Positions 33,370-40,906 of a DNA stretch of 40,906 nucleotides are shown piece after piece. The DNA lies in NCBI GenBank assembly GCA_027066365.1, contig JAMONV010000036.1, positions 1 to 40,906 on the forward strand, written 5' to 3'. Position numbers and translations under genes: made by a program. Source of the stretch: Flavobacteriales bacterium (GTDB lineage: Bacteria; Bacteroidota; Bacteroidia; Flavobacteriales; Flavobacteriaceae). The number at the start of each line of letters is the position of its first letter. Position 1 is the stretch's first letter. The notes beneath the pieces were generated by a model, which saw only the letters and a program-made list of their open reading frames with translations, made no database searches and was not told the origin of the DNA.

Positions 33370-35820
33370 ATGAAAAGGCATCTAGATGGAATAGCGTTTA
33401 TTCTTTTTTTTATCAACATTCTTACCTCACAGGCACAAGTCATTCAAGTGGTCGATTACGAAAACAAAGTTCCATTGGAAAACGTTAGCGTTTACAATGC
33501 CAAAAAAGAAATTTACCTACATACCGATAAAAAAGGTCAAATAAATTTGCATGTTTTTCATCTAAAAGACACTATTTATTTCGCTCACCCCGATTATGAA
33601 ATTTTGCGCATCACCAAACAAAACATCATTCAAAACAAATACCGCGTGGAACTGTTTCGTTCCCTGACCGTATTGAATACGGTTATCTTGAGTGTTTCGC
33701 GAACCGAACAAAAACGCAAGGAAATCGCCAGGGAAGTTAGTGTCTTCGACCAACCGCAAATCCAAAAAACCATTCGTTCAGAAGTGCCCGGCATTCTGGA
33801 AACGGCCCCCGGCATAACGGTCCAAAAAACCCAAGGCGGCGCAGGAAGTCCCGTTATTCGCGGCATGGAAGCCAATCGCGTATTACTCGTCATCGACGGA
33901 ATCCGCATGAATAACGCCATCTACCGGACAGGACATTTACACAATTCCATCACCGTAGAACCGCCTGTCCTCGAACGTATCGAAGTTATTTCGGGTCCGT
34001 CAAGTATCTACGGAAGCGACGCCCTCGGCGGTGTTATTCACTTCATCACCAAAACACCCATCGTAAACAGCCACAAAAAATTATCCGGTGCCGTTTTGGG
34101 ACGATTCGCCACGGCTACCCACGAAACATCTTACCATTTCAACATCACTTTCAGCCGGCAACAATGGGCATCCTTGACCGCCTTAACCTATTCCGACTTC
34201 GGAAATATCAGAATGGGAACCTTGCGCCAGCACGGCTATGACAAATGGGGAATTATCGAAACCTATTCCGATAATACCGAATCCTTCTTCGACCCCGACG
34301 AAAAAGCCAACCCCGACCCGGCCGTCCAACCCAACACAGGCTATCGTCAATATGACTTTTTCAACAAAACCGTCGTGAAATTATCCTCCCGGTCTCATTT
34401 AATCTTCAACACCCAATTTCATACCACATCCGATATTCCGCGTTTCGACAAACTCACCGAAAAGAAAAACGGTCACTTAAAATATGCCGAATGGCGATAC
34501 GGACCCATGCAACGCTTTCTTATCTCGCCCACATGGGAATGGAAACCCGGAAACACTTGGATAGAAACCATACGTATTATTCCCGCCTTCCAAAACATCC
34601 GAGAAAGTCGCATCAAACGAAAATTCGGCGACAGCATCCGCGCTTATCAAAAAGAACATGTGCGCGTATTCTCCCTCAATGCGGATATCAATGCAAAACC
34701 CGCCCCCAAATGGAAAATCAACTACGGAGCCGAAACCGTTTATAACAAAATAAACTCCAAAGCCTACGGAAAAAAACTCATCATCGACGGACACCAAATC
34801 ACCGACTTGGAAGGCCATTATTATGTCCCTTCGCGCTACCCCAATGACGGCAGCTATTATGTCAGCGCCGCACTTTACGGTAACGCCCAATATCGCTTTA
34901 ACAGCCGGCACTTGATTCACACCGGCCTCCGTTTTACTCAAATCGTCATGGAAGCCCGGTGGAAAAACCTTCGGTTGGTAGCGCTGCCTTTTCAAAAACT
35001 ACATTTAGCCAACTTCTCCGCCACACCTTCGTTCAGCTATATTTACACACCTAACACATGGAAAATTTCAGCCGGAATCAGTAGCGGTTTTCGCTCGCCC
35101 AATATCGACGACGTAGGTAAAATACGTGAAAAAAAAGGCAAATTGCTCGTTCCCAATATCCACCTCAAACCCGAATATTCCTACAATGCCGAAATCGGAA
35201 TTCAAAAAACACTGTTCCAAGGAAAACTCAGCTTGCAGACCTATTTTTACTACAATTTGATTCGTAACTATATCGACCGGCAACGTTACAACCTCAACGG
35301 CTTCAACCAAATTCCATACGACGGCGAAACCGTAGACATATACGCCAACGTCAATAACGGAAACGCCCGCATTTACGGCGGCGATTTCATCGCACACTGG
35401 CAAATCGCCAAGCAACTCTCATGGAAAGCCAACGCCTCCTGGTTAAAAGGAAAAAAACAAAACGGCAAACCCATGCCTTCAATTCCACCCTTGAAAATCT
35501 TCTCGACACTAAATTATAAAACCGATTACTTTGAAGCCATCCTCGGCTTTGAATACAATGGCAAAAAACCACTCGAGGAATATGACGTCAACAGCGGCAT
35601 CGATAATCTGGACGAAGGTCCCGTTGATCCGGATACCGGAAAATTTGCAGGTTTCCCGCAATGGTATGTATTCAACGCTTATTTCAGCTACTATTTGACC
35701 CATAACCTGACCCTGAATATCGGCGTGGATAACATCTTTGACGTCCACTACAAAAAATTTGCATCGGCCATCAGCGAACCCGGAAGAAATCTGAAAATTC
35801 AAATTCTCGGCAGATTTTAA
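33370..35820 (+). CDS. TonB-dependent outer-membrane receptor
   Basis: An 816-residue receptor. After the signal peptide (MKRHLDGIAFILFFINILTSQAQ) is a short carboxypeptidase-regulatory-like domain (about 24-95), then the plug: TQGGAGSPVIRGMEANRV, LLVIDGIRMNNAIYR, LERIEVISGPSSIYGSDALGG. The barrel ends with LGRF and a terminal Phe. The plug is of the siderophore/heme type rather than SusC; the ligand is unknown. No SusD partner is present. It is 11 bases after recO and 13 before fbp. Confidence 0.93.
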   Translation: MKRHLDGIAFILFFINILTSQAQVIQVVDYENKVPLENVSVYNAKKEIYLHTDKKGQINLHVFHLKDTIYFAHPDYEILRITKQNIIQNKYRVELFRSLTVLNTVILSVSRTEQKRKEIAREVSVFDQPQIQKTIRSEVPGILETAPGITVQKTQGGAGSPVIRGMEANRVLLVIDGIRMNNAIYRTGHLHNSITVEPPVLERIEVISGPSSIYGSDALGGVIHFITKTPIVNSHKKLSGAVLGRFATATHETSYHFNITFSRQQWASLTALTYSDFGNIRMGTLRQHGYDKWGIIETYSDNTESFFDPDEKANPDPAVQPNTGYRQYDFFNKTVVKLSSRSHLIFNTQFHTTSDIPRFDKLTEKKNGHLKYAEWRYGPMQRFLISPTWEWKPGNTWIETIRIIPAFQNIRESRIKRKFGDSIRAYQKEHVRVFSLNADINAKPAPKWKINYGAETVYNKINSKAYGKKLIIDGHQITDLEGHYYVPSRYPNDGSYYVSAALYGNAQYRFNSRHLIHTGLRFTQIVMEARWKNLRLVALPFQKLHLANFSATPSFSYIYTPNTWKISAGISSGFRSPNIDDVGKIREKKGKLLVPNIHLKPEYSYNAEIGIQKTLFQGKLSLQTYFYYNLIRNYIDRQRYNLNGFNQIPYDGETVDIYANVNNGNARIYGGDFIAHWQIAKQLSWKANASWLKGKKQNGKPMPSIPPLKIFSTLNYKTDYFEAILGFEYNGKKPLEEYDVNSGIDNLDEGPVDPDTGKFAGFPQWYVFNAYFSYYLTHNLTLNIGVDNIFDVHYKKFASAISEPGRNLKIQILGRF

Positions 35821-35833
35821 AAAAACATAAATC

Positions 35834-36835
35834 ATGCAACCCAAAACACTCGGCGAATTTGTCATCGAAAAACAACACGAGTTTCCTTATTCCACCGGCG
35901 AACTCTCCAGCTTACTCAACGCTATCCGGCTGGCCGCCAAAATCGTTAACCATTACGTTAACAAAGCCGGACTGGTGGATATCCTCGGCGCCACAGGTGA
36001 AATCAACGCCCATGCCGAAGAACAACAAAAACTCGACATGCTGGCCAATAAATTATTTATTGACGCACTCATTAACCGCGAAATCGTATGCGGCATCGCT
36101 TCGGAAGAAGAAGAAAGTTTCATCTCCATCGCCGGTCACAACAAAGACAATACCAACAAATACGTGATCCTCATCGACCCCTTGGACGGTTCCTCCAACA
36201 TCGACGTTAACGTGTCCGTAGGAAGTATTTTTTCCATTTACCGCCGCATCAGCCCCGTGGGAACGCCCGTCACCGAAGCCGACTTCCTGCAACCCGGCCA
36301 TAAACAAGTGGCTGCGGGTTATGTCATTTACGGCACTTCCACCATGCTGGTTTATACCACCGGACACGGCGTCAACGGATTTACGCTCAATCCCGCCCTT
36401 GGCGTATTTTATCTCTCTCATCCCAACATGAAATTCCCGGAAAAAGGAAAAATCTATTCCATCAACGAAGGAAATTACGTCCATTTCCCCATGGGAATCA
36501 AAAAATATATTAAATATTGCCAAGAAGAAACCGGCGACAGACCCTGCACTTCTCGCTATATCGGCTCCCTCGTCTCCGACTTCCACCGCAATATGATCAA
36601 AGGCGGGGTCTATCTCTATCCGCCCACTTCCAAACACCCTAACGGAAAACTCCGATTACTTTACGAGTGCAACCCCATGGCCTTCCTCGCCGAACAAGCC
36701 GGCGGTAAAGCATCCGACGGAAACCGGCGAATCCTCGATATCGAACCTTCGGAATTACACCAACGCGTACCTTTCTATGTAGGAAACAAAGAAATGATTG
36801 ATAAAATAGAAGAATTTATTTCCATATATGACTAA
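35834..36835 (+). CDS. fbp: Fructose-1,6-bisphosphatase, class I
   Basis: A 333-residue gluconeogenic enzyme that removes the 1-phosphate of fructose 1,6-bisphosphate. The Mg-binding motifs are GIASEEEE (about 87-94) and [18 protein letters not shown] (113-130). Sugar-phosphate-site segments [17 protein letters not shown] and [23 protein letters not shown] follow. Length is normal and there is no signal peptide. It overlaps murF by 8 bases. Confidence 0.96.
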   Translation: MQPKTLGEFVIEKQHEFPYSTGELSSLLNAIRLAAKIVNHYVNKAGLVDILGATGEINAHAEEQQKLDMLANKLFIDALINREIVCGIASEEEESFISIAGHNKDNTNKYVILIDPLDGSSNIDVNVSVGSIFSIYRRISPVGTPVTEADFLQPGHKQVAAGYVIYGTSTMLVYTTGHGVNGFTLNPALGVFYLSHPNMKFPEKGKIYSINEGNYVHFPMGIKKYIKYCQEETGDRPCTSRYIGSLVSDFHRNMIKGGVYLYPPTSKHPNGKLRLLYECNPMAFLAEQAGGKASDGNRRILDIEPSELHQRVPFYVGNKEMIDKIEEFISIYD

Positions 36836-38117
36836 AGAAATCGAACAAATTTATGAGATTTTTCTCCGGCATCCCCAAATCGGAACGGATACACGGAAAG
36901 ATTTGCATGGAAAAATCTTTTGGGCCTTAAAAGGCGAACGCTTCGATGCCAATGAATTTATTCCCTCTGCACTGGAAAAAGGCGCCGTAGTGGCCATAAG
37001 CGACAGCCCTGCTTATAAAAACCATCCCCGCATTATCGTGGTGGAAGACACATTGAAAATGCTTCAAGCCCTTGCACGCCACCACCGCCGGCAAAGCAAA
37101 ACGAAAATTATTGCCATCACCGGATCAAACGGGAAAACAACCACCAAAGAATTGGTTTTCAATGTTTTAAGTCAAAAATACAAAACCATAGCCACCCAAG
37201 AAAACCTCAATAATCATATCGGCGTTCCGCTAACTTTATTGCGCATCCGCCCCGATACCGAAATAGCCGTAGTGGAAATGGGAACCAATCATTTCGGGGA
37301 AATCGAAACCCTTTGCCGTATTGCCGAACCCGATTTCGGATACATCACAAGCTTTGGCGAAGCACATCTGGAATTTTTCGGTGACCTCCAAGGCGTTATC
37401 CATGCCAAAACCGAACTTTACCGCTATTTAAAACAAAACGATAAAACCGTCTTTGTCAACTTCGACGATTCCATTCAAGAACGCAAAACCGCTCAAATGA
37501 AACGTTTCGGTTTTACCTTCAAAAACCACCCCGAAGCACAAATCAAACTTAAACCTCTCAAAGATTTTCCGTTTGTTTCCTTCCAAATTGAACATCAATC
37601 CATCCAAACCCACCTGTCCGGCGCATTTCATTTGAACAATGCCGGTGCGGCCGCTTGCATAGGAAAATACTTCGCCGTGGAAACCGAAAAAATTAAAAAC
37701 GGCATCGAAACTTATATCCCGCAAAACAACCGTTCTCAAATCATCCGGAAAGGAAAACTCACCATCATCGCCGATGCTTATAATGCCAATCCCACAAGCA
37801 TGAAAGCCGCTCTGGAACAATTGTCCAAACAACCCGGAAAAAAACTGGCCGTGCTGGGCGATATGCTCGAATTAGGCGAAAAATCTCAAGCAAAACACCG
37901 CGAAATCATCGAATTTCTAAAACAAAAACAAATTCCGGCCGTCTTAATCGGAAAAAACTTTTCAGCCGCAGGAAACCATGCATACATTTTGGAAAAATAC
38001 GAAACTCGAGACCAATTTCCGGTTGACCGTTTCTTGAATCCTAACGAAGAAAAAATCATATTGATTAAAGCTTCACGGTCCTTCGCATTGGAAAAATTAC
38101 TGGAGAAAATCTCTTAA
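36828..38117 (+). CDS. murF: UDP-N-acetylmuramoyl-tripeptide--D-alanyl-D-alanine ligase
   Basis: A 429-residue Mur ligase that adds D-Ala-D-Ala to complete the peptidoglycan precursor pentapeptide. The N-domain has [19 protein letters not shown], the ATP site is [15 protein letters not shown] (97-111), then [16 protein letters not shown] and the MurF-specific [20 protein letters not shown]. It is cytosolic and the last gene of the long envelope operon; an independent promoter follows. Confidence 0.96.
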   Translation: MTKEIEQIYEIFLRHPQIGTDTRKDLHGKIFWALKGERFDANEFIPSALEKGAVVAISDSPAYKNHPRIIVVEDTLKMLQALARHHRRQSKTKIIAITGSNGKTTTKELVFNVLSQKYKTIATQENLNNHIGVPLTLLRIRPDTEIAVVEMGTNHFGEIETLCRIAEPDFGYITSFGEAHLEFFGDLQGVIHAKTELYRYLKQNDKTVFVNFDDSIQERKTAQMKRFGFTFKNHPEAQIKLKPLKDFPFVSFQIEHQSIQTHLSGAFHLNNAGAAACIGKYFAVETEKIKNGIETYIPQNNRSQIIRKGKLTIIADAYNANPTSMKAALEQLSKQPGKKLAVLGDMLELGEKSQAKHREIIEFLKQKQIPAVLIGKNFSAAGNHAYILEKYETRDQFPVDRFLNPNEEKIILIKASRSFALEKLLEKIS

Positions 38118-38143
38118 AATCCAAACTAATTTTCAATAATCAC

Positions 38144-38173
38144 TTGGCAATTCAATATTTTTTTTTACCTTTA
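38144..38173 (+). promoter_or_regulatory. Promoter for the HEAT-like gene
   Basis: TTG (38144-38146), a 19-base spacer, then TACCTTTA (38166-38173), one mismatch from TAnnTTTG. The TTG opens the frame but belongs to the promoter. Confidence 0.45.
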
Positions 38174-38200
38174 TCGTGGAGGATTGCAGGATTATGCCTT

Positions 38201-38944
38201 ATGAAAAAAGATTGCGCCGAAATCGCCCTTGCTTATCTCGACGAAATCCGGATGAAGGGTTTGCCTTTCGCTTCCAAACAATTACATCAACATTTGGAAA
38301 ATACCAAAAACCAACACAAACCCCATACCATCACGGCACGCTTGCATCTTATCGGAAAAGAATTGGGGCAACTCATTGAAAATAAAACGGATAAATTCAA
38401 CCTACTCAAGCAAATGTGGCGCTACGAAACCGTTCAAGAAAGACTTTTGGCTATTAATGCATTATCTTATCTAGCCGAAAAATATCCCGGCCAAGTAAAA
38501 GAATTCCTGCTCGATCTGGCCGACGACATTCAAAATTGGAAAATTTCTCTTCAAATGGCCATGCGCCTAATCGCCCAAATGGTCATCAACAACCCTACGG
38601 AACTCTTCATTATCCTCAACCGCTGGGTCGAAAGCAATGACCCGCTCAAACGCCAAATGGCCATGTCGTGCATCCCGGCATACATCCGGTCACCGAAAGG
38701 AGAAATAAACAGTGCATTACGATTCATTAGCAAAGGAATGGAAGAACACGACACAAAAACAAGCCAAACTGTTGCATGGGCATTGCGCGAAATATCTAAA
38801 AAAAACCCCGAAAAAACCACCGAATTCCTCAAACATTGGGCACAAACCGATAATAGCTATACAAAAAAAATCATTGAAAACGCCCTCAAATTCCTGCCCG
38901 AAAAAGAACAAAAAGAAATCCTTCGCCTGCTCAGTAACGAATAA
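38201..38944 (+). CDS. HEAT-repeat protein, DNA-alkylation-repair-like
   Basis: A 247-residue all-helical protein beginning MKKDCAEIALAYLDEI; this start is preferred over the upstream TTG at 38144, which is in the promoter. Repeated helix pairs such as MWRYETVQERLLAINALSYL and DDIQNWKISLQMAMRLI, and TSQTVAWALREISKKNPEK near the end, resemble the HEAT-like repeats of AlkC/AlkD DNA glycosylases and related proteins. I cannot confirm catalytic residues, so it may be a HEAT protein without glycosylase activity. It overlaps the next gene by one base. Confidence 0.7.
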   Translation: MKKDCAEIALAYLDEIRMKGLPFASKQLHQHLENTKNQHKPHTITARLHLIGKELGQLIENKTDKFNLLKQMWRYETVQERLLAINALSYLAEKYPGQVKEFLLDLADDIQNWKISLQMAMRLIAQMVINNPTELFIILNRWVESNDPLKRQMAMSCIPAYIRSPKGEINSALRFISKGMEEHDTKTSQTVAWALREISKKNPEKTTEFLKHWAQTDNSYTKKIIENALKFLPEKEQKEILRLLSNE

Positions 38945-39804
38945 TGTATGATGAACGGCTTCGGATCATTCCGGCAACCTTAGGATTCATAATCCTTTCC
39001 CAATGTAAAAAACACACCGAAACCCATGACGGAACCCAACCCGAAACCGCGGAACTACACTACAATTTTTCCTACGGAAATCACCTCCAACAAACCATGG
39101 ACGTCTATGTTTCCTTCGGCCTCCGCGACACCATACCATTGATTGTTATGGTGCACGGCGGAAACTGGATCGGCCACGACAAATCAGATTTTTCCCCTCG
39201 GTTCGAACGGATGAGAAACTTTGAACGCTACGCATTAATCAACATCAATTATCGTTTGGACAGCACCAACGCGCCACCCGTTCCAATGCAAACCGACGAT
39301 ATTGCGCTCGCCATTGAAAAAACAAAAGAAATCTTTCACCTGAAAGCCGACCGTATAGGACTAATGGGAATGAGTTCGGGCGGACATATCACTGCTATAT
39401 ATGCATATCGCTACAACATTGATCATAACATAAAAGTGCTGGTGAATTTTGTCGGTCCTGTGGATTTCAACGACCCCCAATATCATACGCCCGGGCATTG
39501 GAAACGGATTTTTAGCGGCATTGAATACATTTTCGGTATCCCGTACATTGGAAACGAAAACTACTATGCCTCCGTTAGTCCTTATTCATGGATTGACGCA
39601 CAATCTCCCGCCACCATTCTCTTTTACGCCGGCCAAGATACACTGGTTCCTTATTCCCAAGGAGAACGACTGCATGCACGTTTAGACAGTTTTTCCGTCA
39701 CCAACGAATATTATTTCTACCCCAACAGTTCTCACCCATTCAACACACCCGACACCATAGACGCAACACTGAAAGCCGAAACCTTTATACGAAAAAATCT
39801 ATAG
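38944..39804 (+). CDS. Alpha/beta-hydrolase esterase lipoprotein
   Basis: A 286-residue probable lipoprotein: a short hydrophobic signal (ATLGFIILSQC) with Cys21 at the lipobox, though the basic n-region is weak. The hydrolase domain has the oxyanion motif VMVHGGNW (69-75), nucleophile elbow GMSSGG with Ser144, acid Asp232 in YAGQDTLVP and His264 in NSSHPF, as in BD-FAE/esterase-lipase proteins. It likely cleaves esters at the periplasmic face or outer membrane; substrate unknown. Its stop codon lies in a hairpin shared with the convergent gene. Confidence 0.85.
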   Translation: MYDERLRIIPATLGFIILSQCKKHTETHDGTQPETAELHYNFSYGNHLQQTMDVYVSFGLRDTIPLIVMVHGGNWIGHDKSDFSPRFERMRNFERYALININYRLDSTNAPPVPMQTDDIALAIEKTKEIFHLKADRIGLMGMSSGGHITAIYAYRYNIDHNIKVLVNFVGPVDFNDPQYHTPGHWKRIFSGIEYIFGIPYIGNENYYASVSPYSWIDAQSPATILFYAGQDTLVPYSQGERLHARLDSFSVTNEYYFYPNSSHPFNTPDTIDATLKAETFIRKNL

Positions 39805-39828
39805 CAATCTTCTGTCAATTTATTGCTA
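39802..39828. terminator. Hairpin between convergent genes
   Basis: TAGCAAT (39802-39808) pairs with ATTGCTA (39822-39828). On the minus strand it is followed after a few bases by a TTTTTT run, so it may terminate the HMG-CoA lyase transcript. The stem includes the esterase stop codon. Confidence 0.45.
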
Positions 39829-39840
39829 AAACCACCCCGG

Positions 39841-40731
39841 TTAACCGTCAATAAAAATATTTTTTTCGCCGGGACGGGCAAAAACCTTCAATGCTTCGTT
39901 ATAAGCATTTTCAAAAGCATTCATGTTAAGCCCCGTTTCGATTCCGTTCCGGGCAAAATAATTTAACAGTTTTTCCGTCGGCAAATTACCCGTCAGCTCG
40001 TCTTTGGCCATAGGGCATCCGCCAAATCCGCGAATAGCACTGTCAAACCGGCGGCATCCCGCCTTATATGCCGCATCCACCTTTTCATACCAATTAACCG
40101 GATGTGTATGCAAATGTGCACCGAACTCCACATCGGGATAAAGCGGAATCAAATGACGGAACAAATAATCGATCGTTTCCGGTTGAGCCGCTCCTATCGT
40201 ATCGGACAAAGACATAATCCGCACACCCATATCATGAAGTTTTTCCACCCATCCGGCAACCAACTCCGGCGACCACGGTTCACCGTAAGGATTACCGAAT
40301 CCCATGGATAGATAAACAACGGTTTCCTTGCCGGCTTCATTAGCTATGCTAAGAATTTCCTTCAAAACTTCCACCGATTCGGCAATGGTCTTGGCCGTAT
40401 TACGCATTTGAAAAATTTCGGAAACCGAAAACGGATAACCCAAATAACGAATTTGCGAAAAACCGGCGGCATCGCGCGCACCGCGCACATTAGCGATAAT
40501 AGCCAACAGTTTACTTGACATCCGGCGCATATCCAATCGCCCAACCACTTCCGCCGTATCCCGCATTTGAGGAATAGCCTTAGGCGAAACAAAACTTCCG
40601 AAATCCACCGTATCGAAACCCACGCGCAACAAACTATTGATATAACGAACCTTGCGATCCGTTTCAATAAAATGCTTAATGCCCTGCATGGCATCCCGCG
40701 GACACTCGATAATTTTCACTTGCGGTTTCAT
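39841..40731 (-). CDS. Hydroxymethylglutaryl-CoA lyase
   Basis: A 296-residue DRE-TIM barrel enzyme. It begins VKIIECPRDAMQGIKHFI with the catalytic Arg12-Asp13 pair, then GFDTVDFGSFVSPKAIPQM, metal-ligand HLHTHPVNWY and the signature GGCPMAKDELTGNLPTEKL with active-site Cys239. It splits HMG-CoA into acetyl-CoA and acetoacetate at the end of leucine breakdown. Other leucine genes are not in the window. Cytosolic. Confidence 0.93.
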   Translation of the reverse strand: MKPQVKIIECPRDAMQGIKHFIETDRKVRYINSLLRVGFDTVDFGSFVSPKAIPQMRDTAEVVGRLDMRRMSSKLLAIIANVRGARDAAGFSQIRYLGYPFSVSEIFQMRNTAKTIAESVEVLKEILSIANEAGKETVVYLSMGFGNPYGEPWSPELVAGWVEKLHDMGVRIMSLSDTIGAAQPETIDYLFRHLIPLYPDVEFGAHLHTHPVNWYEKVDAAYKAGCRRFDSAIRGFGGCPMAKDELTGNLPTEKLLNYFARNGIETGLNMNAFENAYNEALKVFARPGEKNIFIDG

Positions 40732-40777
40732 GATATAAAGTTAGGGAAAAAGCACGAAACAAATGCTCCTTGTAAAA

Positions 40778-40811
40778 AAAAAGGGGCTGTCTTTCAAGTC
40801 AGCCCCTTTTT
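40778..40811. terminator. Bidirectional hairpin terminator near the right edge
   Basis: AAAAAGGGGCTG (40778-40789) and CAGCCCCTTTTT (40800-40811) form a 12-bp stem with a 10-base loop, flanked by A-run and T-run on either side. It can act in both directions. The remaining ~95 bases to the edge are AT-rich, hold the palindrome TTTTTGATCAAAAA (40848-40861) and show no gene. Confidence 0.75.
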
Positions 40812-40906
40812 CTTTTTTAAGATTAGGCTGTCAGAGTTAAAAGTTGTTTTTTGATCAAAAAGATCTCATGTAGGTACTTTAAAAGTCGATTTTTTAATTT
40901 TTTAAT

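Noticed and set aside
39838-39847. Palindrome CGGTTAACCG at the HMG-CoA lyase stop
   Set aside because: Only 10 bases long, with no T-run and no promoter nearby; the hairpin beside it is the better terminator candidate.

Overview
The window looks like chromosome of a Bacteroidota bacterium, most likely of the Flavobacteriia type. Four observations support this. Several genes follow the TAnnTTTG -7 box typical of the phylum, and most lack a strong Shine-Dalgarno. A PorZ-like type IX secretion protein sits directly before recO. A TonB-dependent receptor carries a carboxypeptidase-regulatory-like N-terminus. The lipid genes (Kdo transferase, fused O-/N-acyltransferase) fit a Gram-negative Bacteroidota envelope. 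I cannot name the genus.

Layout. 1-3.7 kb is accessory DNA: the start of a probable antitoxin gene at the left edge, then a 5'-truncated RHS gene ending in a zinc-metallopeptidase tip, followed by a small membrane-anchored protein in the immunity position. 3.7-14.5 kb is core: a DJ-1/PfpI protein; an operon of two parvulin-type periplasmic chaperones plus a lipoprotein and a MoxR ATPase; an unknown membrane protein with crcB behind a palindromic operator-like region; gyrB; an outer-membrane protein; and a tiny lipoprotein. 14.6-16.3 kb holds yaaA, a thioredoxin, folB and tRNA-Cys. 16.4-18.7 kb holds three related secreted helical proteins of unknown function on the minus strand. 18.9-20.6 kb is uvrC.

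20.7-25.0 kb is a minus-strand stress region: two tandem YfdX-family proteins (one exported, one lipoprotein), then a terminator and promoter, a protein that looks like a ribosome-hibernation-factor-like domain joined to a sigma-70 region-4-like helix-turn-helix, a CbpA-type DnaJ, and an unrecognised 119-residue protein overlapping dnaJ by 4 bases. 25.3-38.1 kb is one long plus-strand run with tiny gaps or overlaps: a degenerate polysaccharide-deacetylase-like protein, a YjjG-type HAD phosphatase, waaA, a fused acyltransferase, porZ, recO, a TonB receptor, fbp and murF. A HEAT-like protein and an esterase lipoprotein follow from their own promoter. HMG-CoA lyase is convergent at the right end, and a bidirectional terminator lies near the edge.

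The parts I find most novel are the HPF-like/sigma-4-like fusion inside the YfdX-DnaJ block, the RHS metallopeptidase tip with its putative immunity protein, candidate sigma-54 promoters (an identical 16-mer before two genes and a weaker match before the first yfdX), and the three helical paralogues. All assignments come from reading the sequence; no database search was run.
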